Positions 1-9,221 of a stretch of 64,000 nt of DNA are shown here, piece after piece (position 1 is the stretch's first letter; each line of letters begins with the position of its first letter). The position numbers and the translations under genes are program-made. The DNA is from Flavobacterium sp. 1355 (GTDB lineage Bacteria > Bacteroidota > Bacteroidia > Flavobacteriales > Flavobacteriaceae), in assembly GCF_017833415.1 (NCBI RefSeq), contig NZ_JAFICC010000008.1, positions 223,090-287,089 on the forward strand, given 5' to 3'. The notes beneath the pieces are model-generated. The model saw only the letters and a list, made by a program, of their open reading frames with translations, did not search any database and was not told the origin of the DNA.

Positions 1-216
1 TGTAGGATTTAGCGTTTTCGGTTTTAAAAGTTCTGTGGCATAAACTTTATGGCGAATATAGTTTAAATATTGATAAAAAAAAGAATCCGGATTACAAGAA
101 TAAACTTTTTTTCAAACATTTCGATATCAGGCAAAAAATGCCTTGTAAAAATAGATTTTTTGTTATTTTTTTTATCAGAATTTAATAATAGCAAGCACTT
201 AATTGTTTGCTATTAT
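1..216. other. Intergenic edge with no gene; AT-rich palindrome
   Basis: No convincing coding region is seen in the first 216 bases. The notable structure is a perfect 14-bp inverted repeat: TTTAATAATAGCAA at 181-194 pairs with TTGCTATTATTAAA at about 206-219. It sits just beyond the purL terminator on the purL transcript side and could act as a second weak hairpin. A small AGGC/GCCT hairpin lies near 130-145. Any gene to the left lies outside the window. Confidence 0.5.
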
Positions 217-250
217 TAAAAAAAATGCCCCGGCCGTTATGGTCGGGGCA
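217..250 (-). terminator. Rho-independent terminator of purL
   Basis: Read on the minus strand, a GC-rich stem (TGCCCCGACC with GGCCGGGGCA, loop ATAAC, one G-U pair) is followed directly by a run of eight T. It lies 22 bases past the purL stop. This is a textbook intrinsic terminator. Confidence 0.9.
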
Positions 251-272
251 TCTTATATAATGAAAACTAAGA

Positions 273-3200
273 TTAGTTTTTCTCAATCCATTTTCTGGCG
301 TTGATAAAAGCTTCATGCCAAGGTGTAAACTCGTCATTTCTGTCTTTTGGATAATATGCCCAGTTCCATTGGAAAGTCGAACGCTCAATATGAGGCATCG
401 TAACCAAATGTCTTCCGGTTTTATCGCACATCATCGCTACGTCGTAATGCGAACCATTTGGATTTGCAGGATATCCTTCGTAAGCGTATTTCGAAACAAT
501 ATTGTAGTTTTCTTCACCCATTGGTAAGTTGAATTTTCCTTCTCCGTGAGAAACCCAAACTCCTAATGTAGTTCCGGCCAAAGTAGACAACATAACCGAA
601 TTGTTTTCCTGAATTTTCACAGAAGTAAAAATACTTTCGTGTTTGTTACTATCGTTATGAAGCATTTTTCCGTGTACTTCATGCTCCGGATTAATAACTT
701 CTAATTCCATAAATAATTGACAGCCATTACAGATTCCAACAGATAAAGTATCTTCTCTTTTAAAGAAATTATCCAAAGCTGTTTTTGCTTTTTCGTTGTA
801 TAAGAAAGCGCCGGCCCAGCCTTTTGCAGAACCTAAAACATCTGAGTTAGAGAATCCTCCAACTGCACCAATAAACTGAATATCTTCAAGTGTTTCACGA
901 CCAGAAATTAAATCAGTCATGTGAACGTCTTTTACGTCAAATCCGGCAAGGTACATTGCATTTGCCATTTCACGTTCAGAATTACTTCCTTTTTCACGAA
1001 TAATAGCTGCTTTTGGTCTTGGTTTAGACGCATCAATTACAGGAGCTTTACCCGTAAAGTGAGCTGGGAAAGTATAATTTAAAACCTGATTTTTATAGTT
1101 TTCAAAACGCGCTTTTGCCGTTCCGTTTTTAGATTGTTTTTGATCTAATAAATAAGAAGTTTCAAACCAAATATCTCTGTAAGTTGGAATATCCAATTTA
1201 TATACTCCAAATTCCAAAATTGCTGTTTCCTGAACTGAACCAATTTTGAAGAATTCTATATTGTTTGCACTTAATTTCGCTTCAACAATTGCATCAGATT
1301 TTGCCTGGAAAACGATTCCGATGTTTTCTGCGAAAAGAATTTTCAATAAATCTTTTTCTGCGAAAGCTGAGAAATCAATTTTTGCACCCAAATTCACATC
1401 TGCAAAACACATTTCTAATAAAGTAGTAATCAATCCACCGCTTCCGATATCGTGACCTGCTAAAATTTGGCTTTCGCCGATTAATTCCTGAATGGTATTA
1501 AAAGCATTTTTGAAGAAAGAAGCGTCTTTTATAGTAGAAGTTTCGTTTCCGATTGTATTTCTGATTTGTGCAAAAGAAGAACCTCCTAATTTGAAATCAT
1601 CCTGAGACAAATTGATATAGTAAATTGAATCTCCGTCTCTTTGTAAAACAGGCTCAACTACTTTTCTAATGTCTGTACAGTTTCCACCAGCCGAAATAAT
1701 AACCGTTCCCGGCGCGATTACCTCGTCATTTGGATATTTTTGCTTCATCGAAAGTGAATCTTTTCCTGTCGGAATATTGATTCCCAATTCAATTGCAAAT
1801 TCAGAACAGCCTTCAACAGCAGCGTACAAACGAGCGTCTTCACCTTCGTTTTTACAAGCCCACATCCAGTTGGCAGAAAGTGAAATACCTTTTAAACCAT
1901 CTTTAATTGGCGCCCAGATAATGTTTGACAACGATTCTGCAATAGCATTTCTGCTTCCTGCAACCGGATCAATCAAAGCCGCAATAGGAGCGTGGCCAAT
2001 AGAAGTTGCGATTCCTTCTTTACCTAAATAATCCAGTGCCATAACCCCAACATTATTCAAAGGCAATTGCAAAGGTCCTGCACATTGTTGTTTGGCAACT
2101 TTACCACCCACACAACGGTCTACTTTGTTTGTTAACCAGTCTTTTGAGGCAACTGCTTCTAAACGTAAAACATCTTTTAAATAACTTTCGAAGTTTGCTG
2201 TGTCATAAGAAACAGCAGCATATTTTCTATCAATCGTTTTATCGTTCATAACCGTTTTTGGAGAACTTCCGAAGAAATCCTCTAAAGCATAATCCATCGG
2301 TTTTGAACCATTTGATTGCGATTGAAAAGTAAAACGGTGATCTCCCGTTACATCTCCAACCTGATACATTGGTGAACGCTCTCTGTCGGCAATTCTTTGT
2401 AATGTATCAATATCTTTTTGACCAATAACCAATCCCATTCTTTCCTGAGATTCATTACCAATAATTTCTTTTGCCGAAAGTGTTGGATCTCCAACCGGTA
2501 ATTTGTCCAAATCGATCAAACCTCCGGTTTCTTCCACCAATTCAGAAAGACAGTTTAAGTGTCCGCCCGCACCGTGATCGTGAATAGAAACAATCGGATT
2601 ATTGTCGCTTTCTACCAAACCACGAATGGCGTTTGCAGCACGTTTTTGCATTTCTGGATTTGAACGCTGAATGGCATTTAATTCGATTCCTGAACCAAAA
2701 GCTCCGGTATCTGCAGAGGAAACCGCAGCACCGCCCATTCCAATTCTATAATTTTCTCCACCTAAGATTACGATTTTGTCGCCTTCTTGTGGTTTCTTTT
2801 TGATTGCCTGATCTAGTTTTCCGTAACCAATTCCACCCGCCTGCATGATTACCTTATCGTAACCAATTTTACGGTCGTTTTCTGAATGTTCGAAAGTTAA
2901 AACTGAACCTGTAATAAGCGGCTGCCCGAATTTATTTCCAAAATCAGAAGCTCCGTTTGAAGCTTTGATTAAAATATCCATTGGGGTTTGGTACAGCCAT
3001 TTTCTTTCTTCAACAGCGTTTTCCCATTTTCTATCGTCCTGAGAGGAGTCGAAGGATTTTAAACGAGAGTAAGAAGTCATATAAACTGCAGTTCCTGCCA
3101 ATGGCAAAGAACCCTGTCCACCAGCCAAACGGTCACGAATTTCTCCTCCTGAACCTGTTGCCGCTCCGTTGAAAGGTTCAACTGTTGTTGGGAAATTGTG

Positions 3201-3944
3201 TGTTTCTGCTTTTAGGGATAAAACCGAATCAAATTCTTTTATCTCATAATAGTCAGGCTTGTCGGCAGTTTTTGGTGCAAACTGCTGCACTCTTGGTCCT
3301 TTTACAAAAGCAACGTTGTCTTTGTAAGCAGACACGATATCGTTAGGATTTTCTTGTGATGTTTTTTTGATTAATTTGAAAAGAGAAGTTTCTTTTTCCT
3401 GACCGTCAATAACAAAAGTTCCGTTAAAAATTTTGTGACGGCAGTGTTCTGAATTTGCCTGAGAGAAAGCAAAGATTTCAGAATCAGTTAACTTTCTTCC
3501 CAGTTTTACAGCAAGATTATTTAAGTATTCAACTTCTTCTTCACTCAAAGCCAAACCTTCAACTTTATTGTAAGTGGCAATATCATCGATTTCCAAAATT
3601 GGCTCAGGCTGAATGTTGATCGTAAAAATTTCCTGATCTAATTCATTAAATTTTTGGAAAAGCATCGGGTCAAAATCATTGAAATCTTCCGTTGCCGGGT
3701 GAAATTCTTCAATTCTGATAATGCCCGGAACACCCATATTTTGAGTGATTTCTACAGCATTCGTACTCCAGGGTGTGATCATAGTGGCGCGAGGGCCAAC
3801 AAAAAAACCCGTCAGTGCGGATTTTTCGATCTTATTAGAGTCGGCAAAAAGCCAGTTTAATTTTGAAATGTCTTGAGCTGAAATTTCGTTTTGCGTTTGT
3901 ACGGCAAAAACAGTTTTGCTTTGGTTTTCAAAGAAATGGATCAT
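273..3944 (-). CDS. purL: Phosphoribosylformylglycinamidine (FGAM) synthase, single-chain PurL
   Basis: This enzyme converts FGAR, glutamine and ATP to FGAM, the fourth step of cytosolic purine synthesis. At 1223 residues it is the large fused form, as in E. coli (about 1295). It has the N-terminal FGAR-AT domain, the linker (FAFSQANSEHCRHKIF), two AIRS-like halves (SLKAETHNFPTTVEPF in the first) and a C-terminal class I glutamine amidotransferase. In the amidotransferase, Cys1072 (GICNGCQ) is the nucleophile and His1185/Glu1187 (PHIER) complete the triad. The start is supported by a good promoter 26 bases upstream. It appears monocistronic, with its own promoter and terminator and no purine neighbours. 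No key motif is missing. Confidence 0.97.
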   Translation of the reverse strand: MIHFFENQSKTVFAVQTQNEISAQDISKLNWLFADSNKIEKSALTGFFVGPRATMITPWSTNAVEITQNMGVPGIIRIEEFHPATEDFNDFDPMLFQKFNELDQEIFTINIQPEPILEIDDIATYNKVEGLALSEEEVEYLNNLAVKLGRKLTDSEIFAFSQANSEHCRHKIFNGTFVIDGQEKETSLFKLIKKTSQENPNDIVSAYKDNVAFVKGPRVQQFAPKTADKPDYYEIKEFDSVLSLKAETHNFPTTVEPFNGAATGSGGEIRDRLAGGQGSLPLAGTAVYMTSYSRLKSFDSSQDDRKWENAVEERKWLYQTPMDILIKASNGASDFGNKFGQPLITGSVLTFEHSENDRKIGYDKVIMQAGGIGYGKLDQAIKKKPQEGDKIVILGGENYRIGMGGAAVSSADTGAFGSGIELNAIQRSNPEMQKRAANAIRGLVESDNNPIVSIHDHGAGGHLNCLSELVEETGGLIDLDKLPVGDPTLSAKEIIGNESQERMGLVIGQKDIDTLQRIADRERSPMYQVGDVTGDHRFTFQSQSNGSKPMDYALEDFFGSSPKTVMNDKTIDRKYAAVSYDTANFESYLKDVLRLEAVASKDWLTNKVDRCVGGKVAKQQCAGPLQLPLNNVGVMALDYLGKEGIATSIGHAPIAALIDPVAGSRNAIAESLSNIIWAPIKDGLKGISLSANWMWACKNEGEDARLYAAVEGCSEFAIELGINIPTGKDSLSMKQKYPNDEVIAPGTVIISAGGNCTDIRKVVEPVLQRDGDSIYYINLSQDDFKLGGSSFAQIRNTIGNETSTIKDASFFKNAFNTIQELIGESQILAGHDIGSGGLITTLLEMCFADVNLGAKIDFSAFAEKDLLKILFAENIGIVFQAKSDAIVEAKLSANNIEFFKIGSVQETAILEFGVYKLDIPTYRDIWFETSYLLDQKQSKNGTAKARFENYKNQVLNYTFPAHFTGKAPVIDASKPRPKAAIIREKGSNSEREMANAMYLAGFDVKDVHMTDLISGRETLEDIQFIGAVGGFSNSDVLGSAKGWAGAFLYNEKAKTALDNFFKREDTLSVGICNGCQLFMELEVINPEHEVHGKMLHNDSNKHESIFTSVKIQENNSVMLSTLAGTTLGVWVSHGEGKFNLPMGEENYNIVSKYAYEGYPANPNGSHYDVAMMCDKTGRHLVTMPHIERSTFQWNWAYYPKDRNDEFTPWHEAFINARKWIEKN

Positions 3945-3969
3945 TTGTGTAGTTTGTTGTATTGAGGTG

Positions 3970-4001
3970 CAAATTTAGTGTAAATAAATAGTAAGCGCAA
4001 A
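3970..4001 (-). promoter_or_regulatory. Bacteroidota-type promoter of purL
   Basis: On the minus strand TTTG (3998-4001) is followed after 20 bases by TAAATTTG (3970-3977). This matches the -33 TTTG and -7 TAnnTTTG pattern known for Bacteroidota. The predicted transcript start falls near 3963, giving a leader of about 20 bases. Confidence 0.75.
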
Positions 4002-4301
4002 TTTGAAAACCATCTCTTTTAAAAAAAAATAAAGATGCTTTTTTCTTGCATTTTTTCTACCAAAAAGACGCAAAATCAAAGGTTTTTTCGGCTATTATAA
4101 ATTTCGCAGATTTATTAAAATAGCATCCGTAATATGATTTGCCACATCTGAAAATCTGTACTTAAAAATTAAAATCCAGAGAAAATAATTCAAAATCAAA
4201 ACATCATAATTTTATCCATCTCTTAAAAACAAATCTGCAAAATTTACGAAACTTTGGAATACACAAAAAAATCATTATCGTGAAAATTCTTTCACCGAAA
4301 C
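4002..4301. other. Intergenic region with decayed palindrome arms
   Basis: No gene is seen between purL and the nuclease gene. AATTTCGCAGATTT near 4106-4119 is partly complementary to AAATCTGCAAAATT near 4231-4244. This resembles a worn copy of the GCCACAGATT-type palindromes found elsewhere in the window. The region is otherwise AT-rich without recognisable signals. Confidence 0.4.
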
Positions 4302-4329
4302 AAAAAAAAGCGGCACTTTGCCGCTTTTT
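4302..4329. terminator. Hairpin terminator after the nuclease gene
   Basis: AAAGCGGCA and TGCCGCTTT form a compact stem with A-runs on the left and T-runs on the right, so it can end transcription on either strand. It lies about 20 bases downstream of the minus-strand nuclease gene, whose terminator it most likely is. Confidence 0.85.
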
Positions 4330-4349
4330 AGTTCTGGATAATCTAATTT

Positions 4350-6197
4350 TTAATTAATTATGATCTTCTTAAACGATGTTTTTTCCCCTTTTATGATTTT
4401 AATAATATAGATTCCGGAAGGAAGATTTTGAACCGAAACTTCAGAAGAAGCCGCATTTTGTTTCTCGAAAACTTTTTGTCCGGAAAATGAAATGATTTCA
4501 ATGGAATAGGGAATATCAGAATTGCCAAATTCAATATTAAAATTTCCATCAGAAGGATTTGGATAAATTATGATTTCATCAGAATCAGAAACCAGTTCTT
4601 CTTTTACCGCTATTGCTGTTTTACTAGCCAGATTGTTGCACGTATCGCTTGTATACGAATCCCATTGTGTACTCAAATTAAAAGAAGTACTTGGAGAAGT
4701 TACAGTCGATTTTCTTCTTAAAGTAACATCGATAGCAAAATTGGATGTTCCGCCATTAAAAGTCCCTATGATATCGATTAAAACCCCGTTTTTAAATAAA
4801 CCTACAGCGTCATTACCATTAAAAGCCAATTCTGTTGCTGTAGTCGAAATATTGGCTGCACTTGTAGAAAAACAGGCAGATGAAATCAAACTATTTACAA
4901 TTACAAATTTGCTTCCGGTTGTTAAAGTTCCGCTTAAAGCCAAACCAGTACTCCATGTACCTGCACCATTTGTTTGTTTTTTAATAGTGTAACCTGATAA
5001 GCTTACAGAACTTCCTGTGTTGTTTGCAATTTCCAGCGCTTTGTTATTTCCGGATCCTTCAATATACTCAGAGAAAAGTAAATCTGTTGCAGTTCCTGTG
5101 CCGCCACCGCTGTTTGTGGTAACCGAAATAGTATTGCCTGAAGCAGAAGTATTTCCGGCAGCGTCTTTTGCCTTTACATAAATAGTATAAGTTGTAGAAG
5201 CTGTTAAACCAGTAATAGTTGCTGTTAATGTAGAAACTGTCGTTTTTAAAACGTTGTTTGCATAAACATTATAACCTGTTACACCAACATTGTCTGTAGA
5301 AGCATTCCAGGCAACTGTAATTGATGTCGAAGTTTTTGTTGTAGAAACCAGACTTGCCGGAGCAGTAGGTGCCTGAGTATCTGTAGAAGAAGTACCACCC
5401 CAAATCTGGTTCACATATTCCGGATGATCAATATATGGATTTCGGTTATTTTGACGAGCATAAATAGCATTATTTCTTGCAATTTCTCTTGCACTTACAG
5501 GATCCTGGGCATGCCACGCCAAAAGAACATTTAAGAATGCAGTTGTAAATACTTTGTTGGCTGAACCATCAAACATCGGAAAAGAATAGCCTGAAACCGT
5601 ATTTTCATAACGGGTTGCAAAGTAAAAATACATTCTGGCAATATCACCTTTAAAAGCGTTTACAGGTTCAAAAACAGTTCCTGAATATCCGGAAACAGCA
5701 CTTGATCCCAATTTGCTTCCGTTTTGAGAAGTATACGTTGCAGAACTTACAGTTCCGTGCGGATAATTGGAACGGATTCCGTTTACTTTTCCGTCTGTTG
5801 GTGTTATAAAATGCGCATCGGCAACCATTGGAGATTGCTCATTAAATACAGATTGCGGAATAATATGCTCTCTGTTATAACAATCGCCCTCTACAGAATA
5901 AGTACCACAACGCTGTGTTGTTCCCGTGGTATAGGTGTAAGGATCTGTTCCGGATGGATTTTCAGAATACATGTCTAAAATTGTTCCGTCATTTTCATAA
6001 AAATTATCAACATCAGAAGTTAGATAAGTAGTGTACAATCCTGCATAACCATTATTGGTGTGATCTTTAATGATGTTGTACAATTGTGTTTTTAAGCTAT
6101 AACCTGTTCCGGTTGCAGTGTTGTAGTAACCACTCGGAATTTGGGCAAAGCCTGCCGTTATAACGAATAAAAAGAAAAAAGAGTAGAGTTTTTTCAT
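4350..6197 (-). CDS. Secreted endonuclease I with FN3, lamin-tail and T9SS sorting domains
   Basis: This is probably an extracellular DNase/RNase of the endonuclease I (EndA/NucM) family, used for nucleic acid scavenging or matrix degradation. A signal peptide covers residues 1-19. The nuclease domain follows, with CYNREHIIPQSVF (catalytic His111) and the family-typical RNPYIDHPEYV near 253-263. A fibronectin type III domain spans about 276-361 and a lamin-tail-like beta domain about 372-500. A C-terminal sorting domain (about 540-615, IIIYPNPSDG and a final GxYIIKI..KK stretch) indicates Por/T9SS export and cell-surface attachment. It stands alone between two intergenic regions and ends at a strong hairpin. 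The substrate is inferred from the family, not shown. Confidence 0.88.
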   Translation of the reverse strand: MKKLYSFFFLFVITAGFAQIPSGYYNTATGTGYSLKTQLYNIIKDHTNNGYAGLYTTYLTSDVDNFYENDGTILDMYSENPSGTDPYTYTTGTTQRCGTYSVEGDCYNREHIIPQSVFNEQSPMVADAHFITPTDGKVNGIRSNYPHGTVSSATYTSQNGSKLGSSAVSGYSGTVFEPVNAFKGDIARMYFYFATRYENTVSGYSFPMFDGSANKVFTTAFLNVLLAWHAQDPVSAREIARNNAIYARQNNRNPYIDHPEYVNQIWGGTSSTDTQAPTAPASLVSTTKTSTSITVAWNASTDNVGVTGYNVYANNVLKTTVSTLTATITGLTASTTYTIYVKAKDAAGNTSASGNTISVTTNSGGGTGTATDLLFSEYIEGSGNNKALEIANNTGSSVSLSGYTIKKQTNGAGTWSTGLALSGTLTTGSKFVIVNSLISSACFSTSAANISTTATELAFNGNDAVGLFKNGVLIDIIGTFNGGTSNFAIDVTLRRKSTVTSPSTSFNLSTQWDSYTSDTCNNLASKTAIAVKEELVSDSDEIIIYPNPSDGNFNIEFGNSDIPYSIEIISFSGQKVFEKQNAASSEVSVQNLPSGIYIIKIIKGEKTSFKKIIIN

Positions 6198-6552
6198 AAA
6201 AATAGTTTAAGATTTGGTTGCATACTAAATTGATTTTAAGAATCTTAATTTAGTAATTGTATCGAATTTACTACTTTTATGAATACGCGGAGTTAAGAAA
6301 TAATTATTTTTAGGTTGAGATTTTTGCTACGAATGCGCTAAGTCACAAAGTTTATTATAGCCAGAGATTAAAATATTAAAAAGTATTCTGTTCTTTTTAT
6401 GTCATTCGACGAAGGAGAAATCTTCTCGCGAAGCTCGACAAGATTGGTGATTTGCTGTGTAGAACTTGCGAAGATTTCTCCTTCGTCGAAATGACAATAT
6501 GCGTAATCATCGTTAAAAAAAACTTAGCGACTTAGTGCCTTTTGACAAACCT
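6198..6552. other. Intergenic region holding an inverted-repeat element
   Basis: No coding region is seen here. The main structure is the GACGAAGGA-type inverted repeat at 6401-6495, listed separately. Short stretches such as GCGCTAAGTCACAAAG and CTTAGCGACTTAGTGCC near 6330 and 6515 belong to the low-complexity word repeats found at other gene ends in the window. Confidence 0.5.
6401..6495. repeat. Inverted repeat, GTCAT..GACGAAGGAGAAAT family
   Basis: The arms GTCATTCGACGAAGGAGAAA.. (6401-6425) and its near-perfect complement (about 6470-6495) enclose about 45 bases. The left arm lacks one T of the consensus. The same core starts the elements at 11296 and 37613, so this is a dispersed family. 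It lies between two minus-strand genes. It could be a small non-autonomous element or a transcript-end hairpin. Confidence 0.8.
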
Positions 6553-8067
6553 TTACTTTGGAAAAACAGCACTCTGATAAGCACCCAAATCTGGAGGTAA
6601 AGTCCGTGTAATTCCTAAAATATCTGTCGGAATTAGATACGCCTGATTTCCTTTCGCGAAAGCGGCAGAAGTATTATCAATATTAAATTTATTCTGAGAA
6701 ACATTATAAAATTTCGGGTTTTCATTTAAAATAATTTGGTTGTAATGAACCGCATCATTTTTAAACTGATAATCGGGATTTGTACTTGAACTGCTAAATT
6801 TCAGCAAACAATTATTTAGCTGATATACAAATTGAGCATTGGTGCTTTTGTCTAAATTAAATTCATTTGTACTGGAACCATAAATAATACAATTATTAAA
6901 GGTAGCCTGAGTCAGATCCTGGGTTTCGGGAGTTGCACCTGACAGTTTGTTGCTTATGTTAACGGCAAAATGTTCGCTATTTGGCCAATTGTTGTAAAAA
7001 GTAGAATGCGTAAAACTGTAATCTCCACCATAAACGCAAGATAAGCTGGCTAAACCTGAATAATTGATCACGAGATTTTCTCCATTGATTCGCGAATTTT
7101 GAGCTAAAATGCCATATTGAGAACAGTTGTAAATTTGTGTGTTTTTGATTTGAATAGTTGTTGCAGTCTGATTTTTAATAGATAAGCCGATTTTTGCATT
7201 CTTTAAAGTCAGATGATTTATGGAATGATTTGCACTTCCGTCAGACAAAATAACAGAATTCCATTGTCCCGGAATATCAGAATAAAGAGGTTCTAAGCGG
7301 TCGCCTTCAAAAACAACTTCATTTTCTAATTTTTCGGTTGCAGAAACTTCTCCGTTTATTTTTAATGAAGCATTTTTATCTACAAAAAGACCGGAATTAG
7401 CATGAAAAAATACTCTCGATCCGGCTTCAAATGTTGCGGTTTTATTTTCAGGAACGCCTGCAAATCCGTAAATAACATACGGTTTATCATTTGTAAAAAG
7501 GAGTTCGTTTCCGTTAACAGCATCATTTTCATCCAAATAAAAACCATCTGTTTCTTTACCATCGATCTGAATTTTTTCTTTGGTGCCGTCGGGATTTTGT
7601 TTTGGATATAAAAAAACGGCATCCTGAATTAAAGTAACCAGAGCGACTTTTTGAAGATTGGCCCCGCTGTCAAATTCTATTTCATCAGTATATAAAAAAT
7701 CGACAGGATCGGCGTCTGTGATATCGGCAGTGGTTTCTATAAAAACATACAAACTGTCTTTTGCCAGAAGCGTTATATTATTGAATATTTTTCCGTTGTT
7801 TCCGCTCATTCCGTCAACCGTCATTCGGTATTTTGAATTTAATCCTTTTTTAAGCTGGATAACGGGAATAGAAATATCTTCTTTACTATCATTATAAACT
7901 TTAAGCTGGTAGGTGCTTGAACCAATATTTTTAAAAACGGTATCCAAATAAACAGTGTCTCTTGAGAACTTTAAATTTCCGGAACTGGCAACTGTATCAA
8001 AATCAGTACGGCATGAACTGACGGCTAAAAGAATCCCAAAAATAAAGAGTACAAAGTATTGGCGCAT
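6553..8067 (-). CDS. Lipoprotein with right-handed beta-helix repeats
   Basis: This is a surface or periplasmic lipoprotein of unknown substrate. I chose the start at 8067 because the protein then begins MRQYFVLFIFGILLAVSSC, a signal peptide ending in a lipobox with lipidated Cys19. The open frame runs 40 codons further upstream, but only through repeat DNA. After a beta-sandwich-like N-terminal part, the C-terminal half has recurring short strands with Asn turns (IKNTQIYNCSQYGILAQNS and similar), typical of parallel beta-helix folds seen in polysaccharide-binding or lyase-like proteins. No catalytic motif was recognised. It has no evident operon partner. Confidence 0.7.
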   Translation of the reverse strand: MRQYFVLFIFGILLAVSSCRTDFDTVASSGNLKFSRDTVYLDTVFKNIGSSTYQLKVYNDSKEDISIPVIQLKKGLNSKYRMTVDGMSGNNGKIFNNITLLAKDSLYVFIETTADITDADPVDFLYTDEIEFDSGANLQKVALVTLIQDAVFLYPKQNPDGTKEKIQIDGKETDGFYLDENDAVNGNELLFTNDKPYVIYGFAGVPENKTATFEAGSRVFFHANSGLFVDKNASLKINGEVSATEKLENEVVFEGDRLEPLYSDIPGQWNSVILSDGSANHSINHLTLKNAKIGLSIKNQTATTIQIKNTQIYNCSQYGILAQNSRINGENLVINYSGLASLSCVYGGDYSFTHSTFYNNWPNSEHFAVNISNKLSGATPETQDLTQATFNNCIIYGSSTNEFNLDKSTNAQFVYQLNNCLLKFSSSSTNPDYQFKNDAVHYNQIILNENPKFYNVSQNKFNIDNTSAAFAKGNQAYLIPTDILGITRTLPPDLGAYQSAVFPK

Positions 8068-8086
8068 TTTGAATATGTTTATGTTT

Positions 8087-8680
8087 TGCCACAGATTAAA
8101 AGGATTAGAATGATTTTTGCATGATGCATAAAAAATTAATCTCTGACTATCTGTGAAATCTGTGGCATAAAAAATCTTCTCTGCCACAGATTAAAAGCAT
8201 TAGAATGATTTTTTGCATAATGCATAAAAAATTAATCTCCGATTATCTGTGAAATCTTTGGCATAAAAAATCTCTCTGCAACAGATTAAAAGATTAGAAT
8301 TATTTTCGCATAACGCATAAAAAATTAATCTGTGACAATCTGTGAAATCTGTGGCATAAAAAAATCTCTCTGCAACAGATTAAAAGATTAGAATTATTTT
8401 TGCATAATACGTAAAAAAAATAATCTGTGACAATCTGTGAAATCTTTGGCATAAAAAAATCTCTTCGCAACAGATTAAAAGATTAGAATTATTTTCGCAT
8501 AACGCATAAAATTAATCTGTGACAATCTGTGAAATCTTTGGCATAAAAAATCTCTCTGCAACAGATTAAAAGATTAGAATTATTTTTGCATAATACGTAA
8601 AAAAAATAATCTCCAACAATCTGTGAAATCTGTGGCATAAAAAAATCTTCCCTGCAACAGATCAAAATTAATGTTTTTGT
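8087..8680. repeat. Tandem array of about six 95-bp palindromic units
   Basis: The landmark ACAGATTAAAAG (degenerate at the last copy) recurs at 8091, 8186, 8281, 8375, 8470, 8561 and 8657, giving periods of 95, 95, 94, 95, 91 and 96 bases. Each unit opens with (G)CMACAGATTAAAAGATTAGAAT and closes with AATCTGTGAAATCTGTGGCA, so each can fold on itself. Units differ by scattered substitutions (Cgcataacgc versus Tgcataatac, gattatc versus gacaatc), some shared by alternating units. It fills nearly all of the 720 bases between the divergent lipoprotein and thioesterase genes. Confidence 0.93.
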
Positions 8681-8788
8681 AAAAATAGGAAAAAACTAAT
8701 TTGTTTGTAAGATGATTTTTAATTTTAAATCTATTTTCGATTTGTATCTCATCTTTTCTTTAATTTTACGATTTTAAAGTTTATCATA

Positions 8789-9217
8789 ATGAATTATACA
8801 AAAGAACAAATTATAGCATACTGCAACGATTTTTCAAAAAACACCTTAATGGAAACGCTGAAAATCGAATATATAGATGCTGGTGAAGACTTTTTGGTTG
8901 CAAAAATGCCAGTAAACCCTTCAGTTCATCAGCCAATGGGATTGCTGCACGGAGGTGCTTCAGTAGCTTTGGCCGAAAGTGTTGGCAGTGCTGCATCACA
9001 TTTTTTTATAGATCCAAAAGCACAGGAAGTCCGCGGAATTGAAATCTCGGCAAATCACCTAAAAAGTATTCGTGAAGGTTTTGTATTTGGAACCGCAAAA
9101 ATTATTCACAAAGGAAGAAGTATCCATCTCTGGGAAATTAAAATTACCGATGAAGAAGGGAATCTGATTTCGCTTTGCAAATTGACGAATATGGTTTTGG
9201 AAAAGAAAAGGGAATAA
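8789..9217 (+). CDS. Hotdog-fold thioesterase, probable DHNA-CoA hydrolase (MenI-like)
   Basis: This 142-residue PaaI/YbgC-type hotdog protein probably cleaves 1,4-dihydroxy-2-naphthoyl-CoA in menaquinone synthesis. The active-site region is visible as VHQPMGLLHGGASVALAESVG, with His47, the HGG at 54-56 and the likely catalytic Glu63. The family length is about 140 residues, so it is complete. The specific substrate is inferred from the next gene: isochorismate synthase begins only 4 bases after its stop. A general acyl-CoA thioesterase is the alternative. A TTTG at 8741-8744 and TAATTTTA at 8761-8768 are only a weak promoter candidate. Confidence 0.82.
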   Translation: MNYTKEQIIAYCNDFSKNTLMETLKIEYIDAGEDFLVAKMPVNPSVHQPMGLLHGGASVALAESVGSAASHFFIDPKAQEVRGIEISANHLKSIREGFVFGTAKIIHKGRSIHLWEIKITDEEGNLISLCKLTNMVLEKKRE

Positions 9218-9221
9218 GGTT

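Noticed and set aside
1669..2031. 120-codon plus-strand frame inside purL
   Set aside because: It is antisense to a strongly conserved enzyme and shows no domain or start signal.
8068..8187. N-terminal extension of the beta-helix lipoprotein
   Set aside because: The extra 40 codons run through the 95-bp repeat DNA and would bury the signal peptide and lipobox. The start at 8067 is better.
8087..8680. CRISPR array
   Set aside because: The repeat unit is 95 bases with no unique spacers between short constant repeats, copies are diverged throughout, and no cas gene is present.
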